A stretch of 36,121 nt of DNA from Pelagibacteraceae bacterium AG-390-O04 (GCA_003278065.1 QCHE01000013.1:1-36121); one strand, 5' to 3'; positions 1 to 8,270 are shown, counted from the stretch's first letter. The notes: a model not told the origin generated them from the letters alone. Made by a program: numbers and translations.

Positions 1-911
1 AAACAAAGTTGAATGAAAATATAAGTGGATTTTTAAGAAATCCCGACTTGTTAAGTTCAATTGAGAAAGCTTTTAATGGAGAAAATTCTAATGACCTTGA
101 AATAGAGCTACGAAACCCTTCAGTTCTTAGAATGAATGTAACAATTTACCAAGATAATCATAATTTATTTTTTGATGAGCCATCTTGCTTGCTTTTTATG
201 AGAGATTTAACTGAATTTCATAAATTTCAACAATTAAAATCAGACTTTGTTGCAAATGTTTCCCACGAACTTAGAACCCCACTACAATCTATTAAGATGG
301 GACTAGAAACATTTGAAAATAATACAGATTTACAAAAGAACTCTGAAGTTACTAATTTATTACCAGTAATGAGCTCACAATCTGAAAGAATGGAAAATTT
401 AATAAGAGATTTGTTATCTCTTTCAAAAATTGAGCTGCAAGAACACATAAGACCTACACACGAAATAGATTTAATAGAAGTGCTTAGTTACGTGATTAAA
501 ACCTATGAAAACATTGTTAAAAAAAATAACATCAATTTAAATCTGCAAAAAACTGAGAATTTCAAAATTATTGGTGATCGGGATAAATTAATAGAAATTT
601 TTACTAACCTTATTGATAATTCAATTAAATATAGTGAGAAGGGCAAAGAAATTAAAATTGCCACGAAAAAAGAGGATGATTTAAATATTGTCTCTATTTC
701 AGATCAAGGCATAGGAATTCCTAAGGAATTTATTCATAGGATCACTGAAAGATTTTTCACTGTTGATCCTAGTAAAAGTCGGAGTGTTGGTGGAACAGGC
801 TTAGGACTAGCTATTGTCAAACATCTTGTTTCTCAACATAGAGGCGAAATGATTATTAATAGTGAGGAAAATCAAGGAACTACTATAGATTTGAAATTTA
901 ATTCAATTTAA
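1..911 (+). CDS. phoR: Phosphate regulon sensor histidine kinase PhoR, 5' truncated by the window edge
   Basis: This is the C-terminal part of a membrane-associated histidine kinase that would phosphorylate PhoB when phosphate is scarce. Counting from a TTG codon at position 9, residues 1-75 look like the end of a PAS-type sensor region. The H-box is VSHELRTPL with the phospho-accepting His at 86. The N-box lies near 199-209, the G1 box is DQGIGIP near 232-238, the F-box is near 247-250, and the G2 box is GGTGLGL at 261-267. The reading frame runs open to the left edge with no stop, and the usual N-terminal membrane segment is missing, so the TTG is unlikely to be the true start. It stands directly upstream of pstS, and phoB lies at the end of the same regulon, which supports PhoR over another kinase. 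Confidence 0.9.
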   Translation, partial: TKLNENISGFLRNPDLLSSIEKAFNGENSNDLEIELRNPSVLRMNVTIYQDNHNLFFDEPSCLLFMRDLTEFHKFQQLKSDFVANVSHELRTPLQSIKMGLETFENNTDLQKNSEVTNLLPVMSSQSERMENLIRDLLSLSKIELQEHIRPTHEIDLIEVLSYVIKTYENIVKKNNINLNLQKTENFKIIGDRDKLIEIFTNLIDNSIKYSEKGKEIKIATKKEDDLNIVSISDQGIGIPKEFIHRITERFFTVDPSKSRSVGGTGLGLAIVKHLVSQHRGEMIINSEENQGTTIDLKFNSI

Positions 912-931
912 TTCAACTAAAAAGTTAGCTT

Positions 932-960
932 TTGTAACAAAACTTTAACTTTCCTTTAAT
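932..960 (+). promoter_or_regulatory. Pho box (three phased repeats) upstream of pstS
   Basis: Three 7-bp repeats start exactly 11 bp apart: TTGTAAC (932-938), CTTTAAC (943-949) and CTTTAAT (954-960). This is the layout of PhoB half-sites, whose known consensus is close to CTGTCAT with an 11-bp period. A weak -10-like hexamer, TAAGAT (969-974), begins 8 bp after the last repeat. PhoB boxes normally replace the -35 element, which fits. pstS begins 45 bp further on with a clear ribosome binding site. Confidence 0.75.
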
Positions 961-1018
961 AAAATATTTAAGATTCAGATTTAATTGTTGACGCATAACG
1001 AATCTAAAAAGGAGAAAT

Positions 1019-2047
1019 ATGAATAGATTAGTAAAAATTTTATTAGGATTTCTTTTAGTACTTAGTTTTACAACAACTAGTTACGCAAGAGATCAAATAA
1101 AAATTGTAGGTTCTTCTACTGTTTACCCATATGCTACAGTTGTAGCTGAAAAGTTTGGTAAGGGTGGAAAATTCAAGACGCCAGTAATCGAAAGTACAGG
1201 AACTGGTGGAGGAATGAAATTGTTTTGCGCAGGTGTAGGAGCAAATCATCCAGATATAACAAATGCATCAAGAGCAATTAAAACAAAAGAAAAAGCTCTA
1301 TGTGAGAAAAATGGAGTTGCCGAAATTATTGAAATAGTAGTTGGTAATGATGGTATTTCATTTGCACACTCAGTGAATGCTCCAGATGCAGATTTTACAA
1401 AAGAACAACTTTGGAGAGCATTAGCAGCTAAAGTAGATGTCGATGGTAAACTTGTTGAAAATCCTTACAAAAAATGGAGTGATATTGACTCTAGCTTGCC
1501 AGGCAAAAAAATTGAGATTTTGATTGCTCCACCAACATCAGGAACTAGAGATGCATGGAATTCTTTAGTTATGGGTAAAGGATGTTCAAAAACAGCAAAA
1601 TCTCTTTACGATGCTGCAGGTAAAAAAGCTAAAAAAGAATGTGCTAAAATGAGAGAAGATGGTTATGCAGTTGAAGCTGGTGAAAATGACACTTTAATTG
1701 TACAAAAACTTTCTTCTAATCCTGATGCATTTGGTTTTTTTGGTTATAGTTACTTAGTTGCTAATAAGGATAAAATCAAAGCATCTTCAATTAATGGTGT
1801 ACAACCATCTTTAGAAGGTATTCAAGATTATTCTTATCCAATAGCAAGACCATTATTCTTTTATGTGAAGAAAGCACATATTGGAGTAATACCTGGTATT
1901 CAAGAATATATGAAAGAATTTACTTCCAAAAAATCTATGGGTAGCAGAGGTTACTTAGCAGAAATAGGATTAGTTCCATTAGCTGCTGATAAATACAAAG
2001 TTACTAGAACAGCTGCAGTAGATTTGAATACAATCAAGATAAAATAA
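1019..2047 (+). CDS. pstS: Periplasmic phosphate-binding protein PstS
   Basis: PstS captures phosphate in the periplasm and delivers it to the PstCA permease. The 342-residue product starts with a signal peptide: basic MNRLVK, a hydrophobic core to about residue 19, and SYA followed by RD, with likely cleavage after Ala23. Phosphate-contact motifs are visible: GSSTVYPYA at 31-39, STGTGGG at 59-65, a DITNASRAI segment at 79-87 and SGTRDAW at 174-180. The start is fixed by the signal peptide and by a strong AAAAAGGAGA ribosome binding site ending about 4 bases before the ATG. A Pho box lies upstream and an intrinsic terminator directly downstream. It is therefore probably transcribed mostly alone and at a higher level than the permease genes. 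Confidence 0.95.
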   Translation: MNRLVKILLGFLLVLSFTTTSYARDQIKIVGSSTVYPYATVVAEKFGKGGKFKTPVIESTGTGGGMKLFCAGVGANHPDITNASRAIKTKEKALCEKNGVAEIIEIVVGNDGISFAHSVNAPDADFTKEQLWRALAAKVDVDGKLVENPYKKWSDIDSSLPGKKIEILIAPPTSGTRDAWNSLVMGKGCSKTAKSLYDAAGKKAKKECAKMREDGYAVEAGENDTLIVQKLSSNPDAFGFFGYSYLVANKDKIKASSINGVQPSLEGIQDYSYPIARPLFFYVKKAHIGVIPGIQEYMKEFTSKKSMGSRGYLAEIGLVPLAADKYKVTRTAAVDLNTIKIK

Positions 2048-2062
2048 GTTTCATTTATCCCC

Positions 2063-2094
2063 AAAAAAAGGCCAGTAAATACTGGCCTTTTTTT
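2063..2094 (+). terminator. Rho-independent terminator after pstS
   Basis: A perfect inverted repeat has a core of AAAGGCCAGT (2067-2076), a loop of AAAT and the complement ACTGGCCTTT (2081-2090). It extends through flanking A and T runs to 14 bp and ends in a run of T to 2096. It begins 15 bases after the pstS stop. The A tract on the 5' side means it could also act on the other strand. It is the only strong intrinsic terminator I noticed in the window. Confidence 0.9.
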
Positions 2095-2116
2095 TTAATT
2101 CAATCTAAGATTTAAA

Positions 2117-2148
2117 TTGTAATATTTCTGTAACAAAAGAAATATATC
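2117..2148 (+). promoter_or_regulatory. Second Pho box and -10 upstream of pstC
   Basis: TTGTAAT (2117-2123) and CTGTAAC (2128-2134) are two Pho half-sites 11 bp apart. The -10-like hexamer TATATC (2143-2148) starts 8 bp after the second half-site, the same spacing as at pstS. The pstC ATG is at 2160, so a transcript starting about 7 bases past the -10 would have a leader of only a few nucleotides. No ribosome binding site is visible. This box lets PhoB drive pstCAB-phoU-phoB separately from pstS. Confidence 0.75.
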
Positions 2149-2159
2149 AATCTGGGCGA

Positions 2160-3563
2160 ATGAACTTCGTTCTATTATTTTTAATAACAATATTTTCTTT
2201 ATCTTTGTTCTTTTATGGAAGGTCAAAAACTAAAAGTATTTCAATTGAGAAAAATATAAGACTAAATGCTTTACCAAAATTTTATGGATACTATCTTGTT
2301 TTATGGTGTTCAATACCAGCATTAGTATTTTTATTAGTCTGGTCATTATTTGAACCTGTAATTATTAAATCTATAATTATTGAAACAGCTGCAAATCAAG
2401 GTGCAATTTTTGGTGATAAAAATGAAGCAAATTTAATATATGAAAAAATTAAAGCTATTCATTTAGGTACTTATTTTGGAGATATGGACAGTATATTGAG
2501 AGAAAGTGCTCTTGCGTATGCAAAATTTATAAATCTTTTTACTAATTCAAAAGTAGTTTTAATTTTTGGTATAATTATAGCCTCTGTTATTTACTCTTTA
2601 AAAAAAATAAAGAATAACAATAAAGCTAGAGACGATGTGGAAGTTATATTAAAAGGTTTATTGTTTGTATCTTCATTAATAGCTATTTTAACCACTCTCG
2701 GAATAATATTTTCACTACTTTTTGAAAGTATAAAGTTTTTTTCAGTCATTAATATTTTTGATTATCTATTTGGTACAAATTGGAGTCCCCAAAGAGCCTT
2801 TGTTAGAGATGCTTCATCAATAACTGCAGCTGAATTTGAAGAGTTAAAAGATGCTTTTGGCTTTATTCCATTAATTGCAGGGACATCTTTCATAGCTTTT
2901 ATTGCAATGTTGGTAGCTGTTCCTATTGGTCTATTTTCAGGAATTTACATGGCTGAATATGCTTCAATTAAAGTAAGAAGAATTTCAAAACCAATTATTG
3001 AAATTTTAGCAGGAATACCAACTGTAGTTTATGGTTTCTTTGCTGCATTAACTGTTGGACCTTTTTTTAGACAAGTAGGTGAAAATTTAGGATTAACTGT
3101 TTCATCTGAAAGTGCTTTAGCTGCAGGATTAATTATGGGAATAATGATTATTCCTTATGTTTCATCTTTATCTGATGACGTAATTAATTCTGTGCCACAA
3201 TCATTAAGAGACGGTTCATATGCTGTAGGAGCCACTAAATCAGAAACAATTAAACAAGTCGTGATACCTGCGGCTCTTCCAGGGATAATAGGATCAGTTC
3301 TATTAGCAGTATCAAGAGCGATAGGTGAAACAATGATAGTTGTCATGGCAGCTGGCCTTGCTGCAAATCTTACAATTAATCCTTTAGAGTCTACTACAAC
3401 AATCACAACTCAAATTGTAATGATACTTGTTGGTGACCAAGAATTTGATAGTCCGAAAACTCAATCTGCTTTTGCTTTAGGACTTACATTATTTATAGCA
3501 ACATTAATATTGAATTATATCGCTCAAAGAGCAGTCAAAAAATATAGAGAGAAGTATGACTAA
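2160..3563 (+). CDS. pstC: Phosphate ABC transporter permease PstC (long form)
   Basis: PstC is one of the two inner-membrane subunits that form the phosphate channel. At 467 residues it is much longer than the roughly 320-residue E. coli protein. The extra length is an N-terminal extension with hydrophobic segments near residues 2-20, 42-64, 131-150 and 166-195. The ABC permease core follows from about residue 235. The EAA loop that contacts PstB is near 355, with the sequence AVGATKSETIKQVVIPAALP. Long-form PstC is known in other alphaproteobacteria. The start gives a sensible first membrane helix, and no later Met is better. Its last 8 bases overlap pstA, so translation is probably coupled. 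Confidence 0.93.
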   Translation: MNFVLLFLITIFSLSLFFYGRSKTKSISIEKNIRLNALPKFYGYYLVLWCSIPALVFLLVWSLFEPVIIKSIIIETAANQGAIFGDKNEANLIYEKIKAIHLGTYFGDMDSILRESALAYAKFINLFTNSKVVLIFGIIIASVIYSLKKIKNNNKARDDVEVILKGLLFVSSLIAILTTLGIIFSLLFESIKFFSVINIFDYLFGTNWSPQRAFVRDASSITAAEFEELKDAFGFIPLIAGTSFIAFIAMLVAVPIGLFSGIYMAEYASIKVRRISKPIIEILAGIPTVVYGFFAALTVGPFFRQVGENLGLTVSSESALAAGLIMGIMIIPYVSSLSDDVINSVPQSLRDGSYAVGATKSETIKQVVIPAALPGIIGSVLLAVSRAIGETMIVVMAAGLAANLTINPLESTTTITTQIVMILVGDQEFDSPKTQSAFALGLTLFIATLILNYIAQRAVKKYREKYD

Positions 3564-4818
3564 AGAAGAAAGATTAAAAAAAAGACACCGAGCAGAAAAA
3601 AGATTTAGATTTTACGGATTAACATCTATCTTTGTTGCTTTGTTGTTTGTTGTTATTCTAGTTCAAAATATTTTCTCAAAAGGAAGTTCAGCTTTTAAAA
3701 AAACAGTAATTACCACTGAAGTTTTCTTTGATCAGGAATTACTAGAAATTCAAAATGGTGCATCCCAAGAAGAAATAATGGAAGCTGATTTTTACGATAT
3801 AATGATTGAAAATTTAATAAAGGCTTATCCAGCAAAAGATAGAGATGAGGAAGATGAATTATTAAAACTATTTAGTGGTGATGCTGAAATTGAGATTAAA
3901 AAAGCTTTTTTAAATGATAATAACTTAATAGGTAAAACAATTACATTAGATTTAACAGCCTCTGATGACATTGATCAATTACATAAAGGTAATTATCCAA
4001 GAGATTTACCCGAAGAAAGAAGAAGAATTTCTGACTTTCAATTAGTTATTTACGATTATTTTGTTGAAAATAAAAAGATAAGTAAAAATTTTAACAATTA
4101 TTTCTTTAACAATGGTGACTCTAGAGATCCAGAATTAGCAGGTATAGGTGGAGCTTTAGTTGGATCATTTTATAGTATTTTAATTTGTTTATTGTTAGCT
4201 TTTCCAGTGGCAGTTCTAGCATCGATTTACTTGGAAGAGTTCGCTCCAAAAAATAAAATTACAGATTTTATTGAAATTAACATAAATAATTTAGCAGCAG
4301 TGCCATCTATTGTTTACGGTTTGCTTGCTTTACAAATTTTGCTTGCAACTATCCAATTACCGAGATCAACACCATTAGTTGCTGGAATAACTTTAGCGTT
4401 AATGACTTTACCAAGAATTATTATTCCATGTAGAGCTTCATTAAAAGCTGTTCCACCTTCAATAAGAGAGGGCGCTCTAGCAGTTGGTGCATCTAAATTT
4501 CAATCTGTTTTTCATCATGTAGTGCCGCTAGCACTACCTGGCACTTTATCAGGAACTATAATCGGATTAGCTCAAGCATTAGGTGAAACAGCACCACTTA
4601 TATTAATTGGAATGGTAGCATTTGTTGTTGACATACCGTCAAGTCCAGTTGATCCATCATCTTCTTTACCTGTCCAAGTGTATTTATGGTCTGAGTCTGC
4701 AGAAAGAGGTTTTGTTGAAAAAACCTCAGCAACTATTATGATGCTCTTAAGCTTTTTAATTGTAATGAATTTTATTGCAGTTTATTTAAGACAAAAATTT
4801 GAAAAACGATGGAACTAA
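3556..4818 (+). CDS. pstA: Phosphate ABC transporter permease PstA (long form)
   Basis: PstA is the second membrane subunit of the phosphate importer. The 420-residue protein has a basic N-terminus, a first membrane helix near 19-38 and then an acidic, probably periplasmic stretch to about residue 190. This resembles the N-terminal extension known in many alphaproteobacterial PstA proteins (the DUF3333 type, from memory). The permease core follows, with an EAA loop near 309, AVGASKFQSVFHHVVPLALP. The ATG sits inside the last codons of pstC (ATGACTAA overlap) and the stop abuts the pstB ATG. The tight packing points to one transcript and balanced PstC:PstA synthesis. Confidence 0.93.
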   Translation: MTKEERLKKRHRAEKRFRFYGLTSIFVALLFVVILVQNIFSKGSSAFKKTVITTEVFFDQELLEIQNGASQEEIMEADFYDIMIENLIKAYPAKDRDEEDELLKLFSGDAEIEIKKAFLNDNNLIGKTITLDLTASDDIDQLHKGNYPRDLPEERRRISDFQLVIYDYFVENKKISKNFNNYFFNNGDSRDPELAGIGGALVGSFYSILICLLLAFPVAVLASIYLEEFAPKNKITDFIEININNLAAVPSIVYGLLALQILLATIQLPRSTPLVAGITLALMTLPRIIIPCRASLKAVPPSIREGALAVGASKFQSVFHHVVPLALPGTLSGTIIGLAQALGETAPLILIGMVAFVVDIPSSPVDPSSSLPVQVYLWSESAERGFVEKTSATIMMLLSFLIVMNFIAVYLRQKFEKRWN

Positions 4819-5580
4819 ATGAGCAACATTAAAATAAAATCAAAAAACTTGAATGTTTATTATGGTGATAAACAAGCATTGTTTGATGTTAATTTAGATT
4901 TGAATGAAAAAGAGGTAACTGCATTAATTGGTCCATCAGGATGTGGTAAATCAACTTTCATAAGATGCATTAATAGAATGAATGATGTTATTGATATTTG
5001 TAAAGTTACTGGAAATATCGAAATGGATGGCATGAATATTAATGATAAAGATTTAGATGTTGTCTCATTGAGAGAAAGAGTTGGAATGGTTTTTCAAAAG
5101 CCAAATCCTTTTCCAAAAAGTATATATGATAATATTTCGTATGGTCCTAAAATTCATGGAAAAGGTGAAACCAAAAGCGAATTAGATCAAATTGTTGAAA
5201 ACAGTTTAAAAAAATCTGCTTTATGGGAAGAAGTTAAAGATAGACTTGATGAACCAGGCACTAGTTTATCTGGAGGACAGCAACAAAGACTTTGCATAGC
5301 GAGAGCTATATCTGTTAACCCTGAAGTGATCTTAATGGATGAACCATGCTCAGCATTAGACCCGATTGCTACTGCAAAAATTGAAGAATTAATTGATGAA
5401 TTAAAAAAAACTTATACGATTGTAATAGTGACACACTCAATGGCTCAGGCTGTGCGTGTTTCACAAAAAACAGGCTTTTTTCACCTAGGAAAGCTAATAG
5501 AAGTTGGAAAAACTGAGAAAATTTTTAAAAATCCTGACAATAAAATGACACAAGATTATATTACAGGTAGATTTGGATAA
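4819..5580 (+). CDS. pstB: Phosphate ABC transporter ATP-binding protein PstB
   Basis: PstB hydrolyses ATP on the cytoplasmic face to power phosphate uptake. All nucleotide-binding motifs are intact: Walker [10 protein letters not shown] at 38-46, the signature LSGGQQQR at 150-157, Walker B ILMDEP at 171-176 and the H-loop His at 206 in THS. The length of 253 residues is normal for PstB. The CSALDP sequence after Walker B and the NRMND segment after Walker A are PstB hallmarks that set it apart from other ABC ATPases. The start directly follows the pstA stop and phoU begins 3 bases after its own stop. Confidence 0.96.
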   Translation: MSNIKIKSKNLNVYYGDKQALFDVNLDLNEKEVTALIGPSGCGKSTFIRCINRMNDVIDICKVTGNIEMDGMNINDKDLDVVSLRERVGMVFQKPNPFPKSIYDNISYGPKIHGKGETKSELDQIVENSLKKSALWEEVKDRLDEPGTSLSGGQQQRLCIARAISVNPEVILMDEPCSALDPIATAKIEELIDELKKTYTIVIVTHSMAQAVRVSQKTGFFHLGKLIEVGKTEKIFKNPDNKMTQDYITGRFG

Positions 5581-5583
5581 ATT

Positions 5584-6276
5584 ATGAGCAATGAACATAC
5601 AGTAAAGTCTTACGAAGAAGAACTTCAGTTCCTTAAAGACTCGTTAATTAAAATGGGTAGCTTAACCGAGTCACAATTAAGTGATGCAATGGATGCGGTG
5701 ATTAAAGTTGATAAGGACTCAATTGATAAAATTATTAAAAGTGATGAAGAAATTAACAAATTTAGATCTAAAATAGACACTCAAATAATGAATTTACTAG
5801 TTAAAAGAGCACCTATGGCAATTGATTTAAGAGAAACTATAAGTTCATTAAAAATCTCTCAAGATTTGGAAAGAATAGGAGATCTTTCAAAGAGTAATGC
5901 GAAAAAAGTTAAACCTTTACCACTAGATTTACCAGATGAATTATTAGGAAATTTGAAAAGACTTGGAGAGCTTGTTATGAAACAATTAAATGATGTTCTT
6001 GATAGTTATGTGAACAAAAACTTTGATAAAGCTAAAGAAGTTTGGGAAAAAGATGAACAAGTTGATGATTTAACTTATATAGCAATGGAAAGTGTAATAG
6101 ATTTTTTATCTAAAGATAAAAAAAACTTAGATTTTTCAACACATTTAATTTTTGCTACAAAAAATTTGGAAAGAGCAGGCGATCATATAACGAATATTGC
6201 TGAGACGGTATGCTATTTAGTAAAGGGCGAATATCTAAAAGGTAGTAGACCAAAGGGTAAAGTAATCCAAGAATAA
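5584..6276 (+). CDS. phoU: Phosphate signalling regulator PhoU
   Basis: PhoU links the Pst transporter to PhoR and damps the Pho response when phosphate is plentiful. The 230-residue helical protein holds two PhoU repeats. Each carries the conserved metal-binding motif ERxGD: ERIGD at 96-100 and ERAGD at 196-200, the latter continuing into HITNIAE. It is placed in the standard position between pstB and phoB and is separated from pstB by 3 bases. The ATG is the only good start near the pstB stop. Confidence 0.95.
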   Translation: MSNEHTVKSYEEELQFLKDSLIKMGSLTESQLSDAMDAVIKVDKDSIDKIIKSDEEINKFRSKIDTQIMNLLVKRAPMAIDLRETISSLKISQDLERIGDLSKSNAKKVKPLPLDLPDELLGNLKRLGELVMKQLNDVLDSYVNKNFDKAKEVWEKDEQVDDLTYIAMESVIDFLSKDKKNLDFSTHLIFATKNLERAGDHITNIAETVCYLVKGEYLKGSRPKGKVIQE

Positions 6277-6280
6277 TTTG

Positions 6281-6961
6281 ATGAAAGGAAAAATTTTTAT
6301 TATTGAAGATGAAGCTTCAATAGTTCAATTAGTCCAACATAATCTAGAAAAAGAGGGTTTTGTTGTCTCTTCATCATTAAATGGAAATGAAGGTTTAAAA
6401 GAATTAAAAAAATTTGAACCTAATCTACTCTTATTAGATTGGATGCTACCGGATTTATCAGGGATAGATATCTGTAAAAATATTAGAAGAGACAGTAATT
6501 TTAAGAGCCTTCCTATCATTATGCTTACAGCTAAAGGTGAAGAGGAAGATAAAATTAAAGGTCTTGAAAGTGGTGTAGATGATTACATTACAAAACCATT
6601 TAGTTTTAATGAACTACATGCTCGAATAAAAGCAGTTCTGAGAAGATCTGATCCTAATATTGTTGCTAATGATTTAACATTTGAGGATTTAAAATTAGAT
6701 AGAATAGAAAAAAGAGTTTTTAGAGCAGATAAAGAAATTCAACTTGGCCCCACAGAATTTAGATTATTAGAGTTTTTCTTAACAAATCCAAAAAGAGTCT
6801 ATTCAAGAGATCAAATTCTCGAAACTGTTTGGCCGAACAATGTCAATGTCGAAAGTAGAACTATAGATGTTCATATAAGAAGATTAAGACAATCGATAAA
6901 TATTAAAGACAAAAAAGAATTAATCAGAACAGTTAGATCTTCAGGTTACTCTTTAGTTTAA
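6281..6961 (+). CDS. phoB: Phosphate regulon response regulator PhoB
   Basis: PhoB is the OmpR-type transcription factor that binds Pho boxes when phosphorylated by PhoR. The receiver domain has acidic residues D10-E11, the phospho-acceptor D53 in LLLDWMLPD, the conserved Thr in MLTAKGEE and Lys in YITKPF. The C-terminal winged helix runs from about residue 130 and ends in a typical TVRSSGYSL segment. I chose the ATG at 6281. A TTG at 6278 is in frame and would add only one residue. Two Pho boxes upstream suggest autoregulation through the pstC promoter. The stop lies 1 base from the stop of the convergent aquaporin gene, with no terminator between them. Confidence 0.93.
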   Translation: MKGKIFIIEDEASIVQLVQHNLEKEGFVVSSSLNGNEGLKELKKFEPNLLLLDWMLPDLSGIDICKNIRRDSNFKSLPIIMLTAKGEEEDKIKGLESGVDDYITKPFSFNELHARIKAVLRRSDPNIVANDLTFEDLKLDRIEKRVFRADKEIQLGPTEFRLLEFFLTNPKRVYSRDQILETVWPNNVNVESRTIDVHIRRLRQSINIKDKKELIRTVRSSGYSLV

Positions 6962-6962
6962 A

Positions 6963-7622
6963 CTAATTCTTTTCTAAAAATAACTTTTTAACAATAAATA
7001 CAGCAATTAACATTCCGATAAGTTCAGCTAAAATATAATATGGAGTATTTAAATAACTAATACCAGTAAAAGACTCTGTAAATGTTCTAGCAATTGCAAC
7101 AGCTGGATTTGCAAATGAAGTTGAGGAAGTAAACCAATAACCAGCAGTAATATAAAGACCAACACTAGCGGCAACAGCAATTTTACCTGACTTCATTGAA
7201 CCAAAAATTATTATTATAAGCCCTAATGTTGCTATTACCTCAGATGTGAATATGTAAATCCCATCTCTTGACTTAGTAGATAATTCATAAATCTCATGTT
7301 CAAAAAAGAAATTAGCTAAACCAACACCAATCAAGCACCCAACTAATTGAGCAATAATATAAAAGGGTAATAGTTTCTTTTTTAATTTACCTGTTATTGT
7401 CATTGCGATACTTACAAATGGATTAAAGTGAGCTCCTGATACATCAGCAAATACTGTAATAAGCACAAATAAACCTGCTCCTGTTGCTATTGTGTTTGCA
7501 ATTAACATCACAGCAATGTCATTAGTTAGGTTTTCAGCCATTAAACCTGAGCCAACAATAATCATTACTAAAAAACAACTGCCTAATAGTTCGGCAAGAA
7601 AATAACGACTTTTATTTTTCAT
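6963..7622 (-). CDS. Aquaporin / aquaglyceroporin (MIP family), probably arsenite-conducting
   Basis: This 219-residue membrane channel has about six membrane helices and two half-helix pore motifs: an altered NPF at 67-69 (HFNPFVS) and a canonical NPA at 172-174 (FANPAVAIAR). The gene overlaps the upstream arsC-like gene by 11 bp, so the two are translated together. In Sinorhizobium meliloti the aquaglyceroporin AqpS, encoded with ArsC, is known to let arsenite out of the cell. That role is inferred here from the neighbourhood and the changed first NPA box. The sequence alone cannot exclude water, glycerol or other small neutral solutes. Confidence 0.85.
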   Translation of the reverse strand: MKNKSRYFLAELLGSCFLVMIIVGSGLMAENLTNDIAVMLIANTIATGAGLFVLITVFADVSGAHFNPFVSIAMTITGKLKKKLLPFYIIAQLVGCLIGVGLANFFFEHEIYELSTKSRDGIYIFTSEVIATLGLIIIIFGSMKSGKIAVAASVGLYITAGYWFTSSTSFANPAVAIARTFTESFTGISYLNTPYYILAELIGMLIAVFIVKKLFLEKN

Positions 7623-8043
7623 TAAGTAGTTCCTTTATATTTTTATTAATATGGTTAAAAACTTTTTCAATTATTTCATCTTTTTTATTTAAGTCATTTG
7701 TTTCATTAAGTAATTTAACAGGATCCTCTATATCCCAATGAATTATCTGATCTTTATTTGGCCAAATAGGACAGACTTCATTATTGGCATTATTACAAAC
7801 TGTAATAACATAATCCATTTTAATTTGACCATTAATAAACTCATTAAAATTTTTAGATCTATAATTTGAAAGATCATAATGTTTCGATAATAAATAATTC
7901 TTCACATCTTCATTAATTTTTCCTGTTGGATTACTTCCGGCACTAAAACCCTTAAACATATCTTCATACTCGTTATTTATTATACTTTCAGCAATAATAC
8001 TTCTTGCTGAATTACCTGTGCATACGAACAATATATTCTTCAT
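7612..8043 (-). CDS. arsC: Arsenate reductase, low-molecular-weight phosphatase (thioredoxin-coupled) type
   Basis: The protein would reduce arsenate to arsenite in the cytoplasm. Its 143 residues show the phosphatase P-loop CTGNSAR, a CX5R motif from Cys8 to Arg14. Two further cysteines, Cys83 and Cys91, sit in VCNNANNEVCP and match the spacing of the redox cysteine pair in thioredoxin-linked ArsC of the Bacillus/Staphylococcus type. The HWDIEDPVK segment at 102-110 is also typical of this group. A plain low-molecular-weight tyrosine phosphatase would normally lack the cysteine pair. The gene starts directly after the stop of the small membrane protein gene and overlaps the aquaporin gene, forming a three-gene unit. 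No arsR-type regulator is next to it. Confidence 0.85.
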   Translation of the reverse strand: MKNILFVCTGNSARSIIAESIINNEYEDMFKGFSAGSNPTGKINEDVKNYLLSKHYDLSNYRSKNFNEFINGQIKMDYVITVCNNANNEVCPIWPNKDQIIHWDIEDPVKLLNETNDLNKKDEIIEKVFNHINKNIKELLNEK

Positions 8044-8265
8044 TTAAAAAATAACTTTATAAATACCAATTATAAACAATGGAATTTGTAATCCAAAGTT
8101 AGTTAAGATTGCTTTATCTTTGCTTATAAATCCTGCAATAGTCCATCCAACAACTCCCAATCCATGAAAATATATATTTAACGGATATATATTTAAATTT
8201 GTAAGAAGTATTCCCACTAAAACAAGAAACGTACTGATCCATTTTAGATATTTTTTTATAAACAT
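8044..8265 (-). CDS. Small hydrophobic membrane protein of unknown function in the arsenate cluster
   Basis: I do not recognise this protein. From the chosen ATG it has 73 residues with a basic start (FIKKYLKW) and two to three membrane segments: about 8-25, 29-45 and 53-72. A further ATG lies 5 codons upstream at 8280. The sequence between the two encodes AAAGGA 6 bases before the inner ATG, an excellent ribosome binding site, so 8265 is the better start. Its stop abuts the arsC ATG, which implies a shared transcript and coupled translation with arsC and the aquaporin gene. A role in arsenic export or membrane adaptation is possible but only from context. Confidence 0.65.
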   Translation of the reverse strand: MFIKKYLKWISTFLVLVGILLTNLNIYPLNIYFHGLGVVGWTIAGFISKDKAILTNFGLQIPLFIIGIYKVIF

Positions 8266-8270
8266 AAAAT

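Noticed and set aside
9..11. TTG at 9 as the start of phoR
   Set aside because: The frame is open to the left edge, the PAS-like region is already in progress and the N-terminal membrane segment is missing. The gene is cut by the window.
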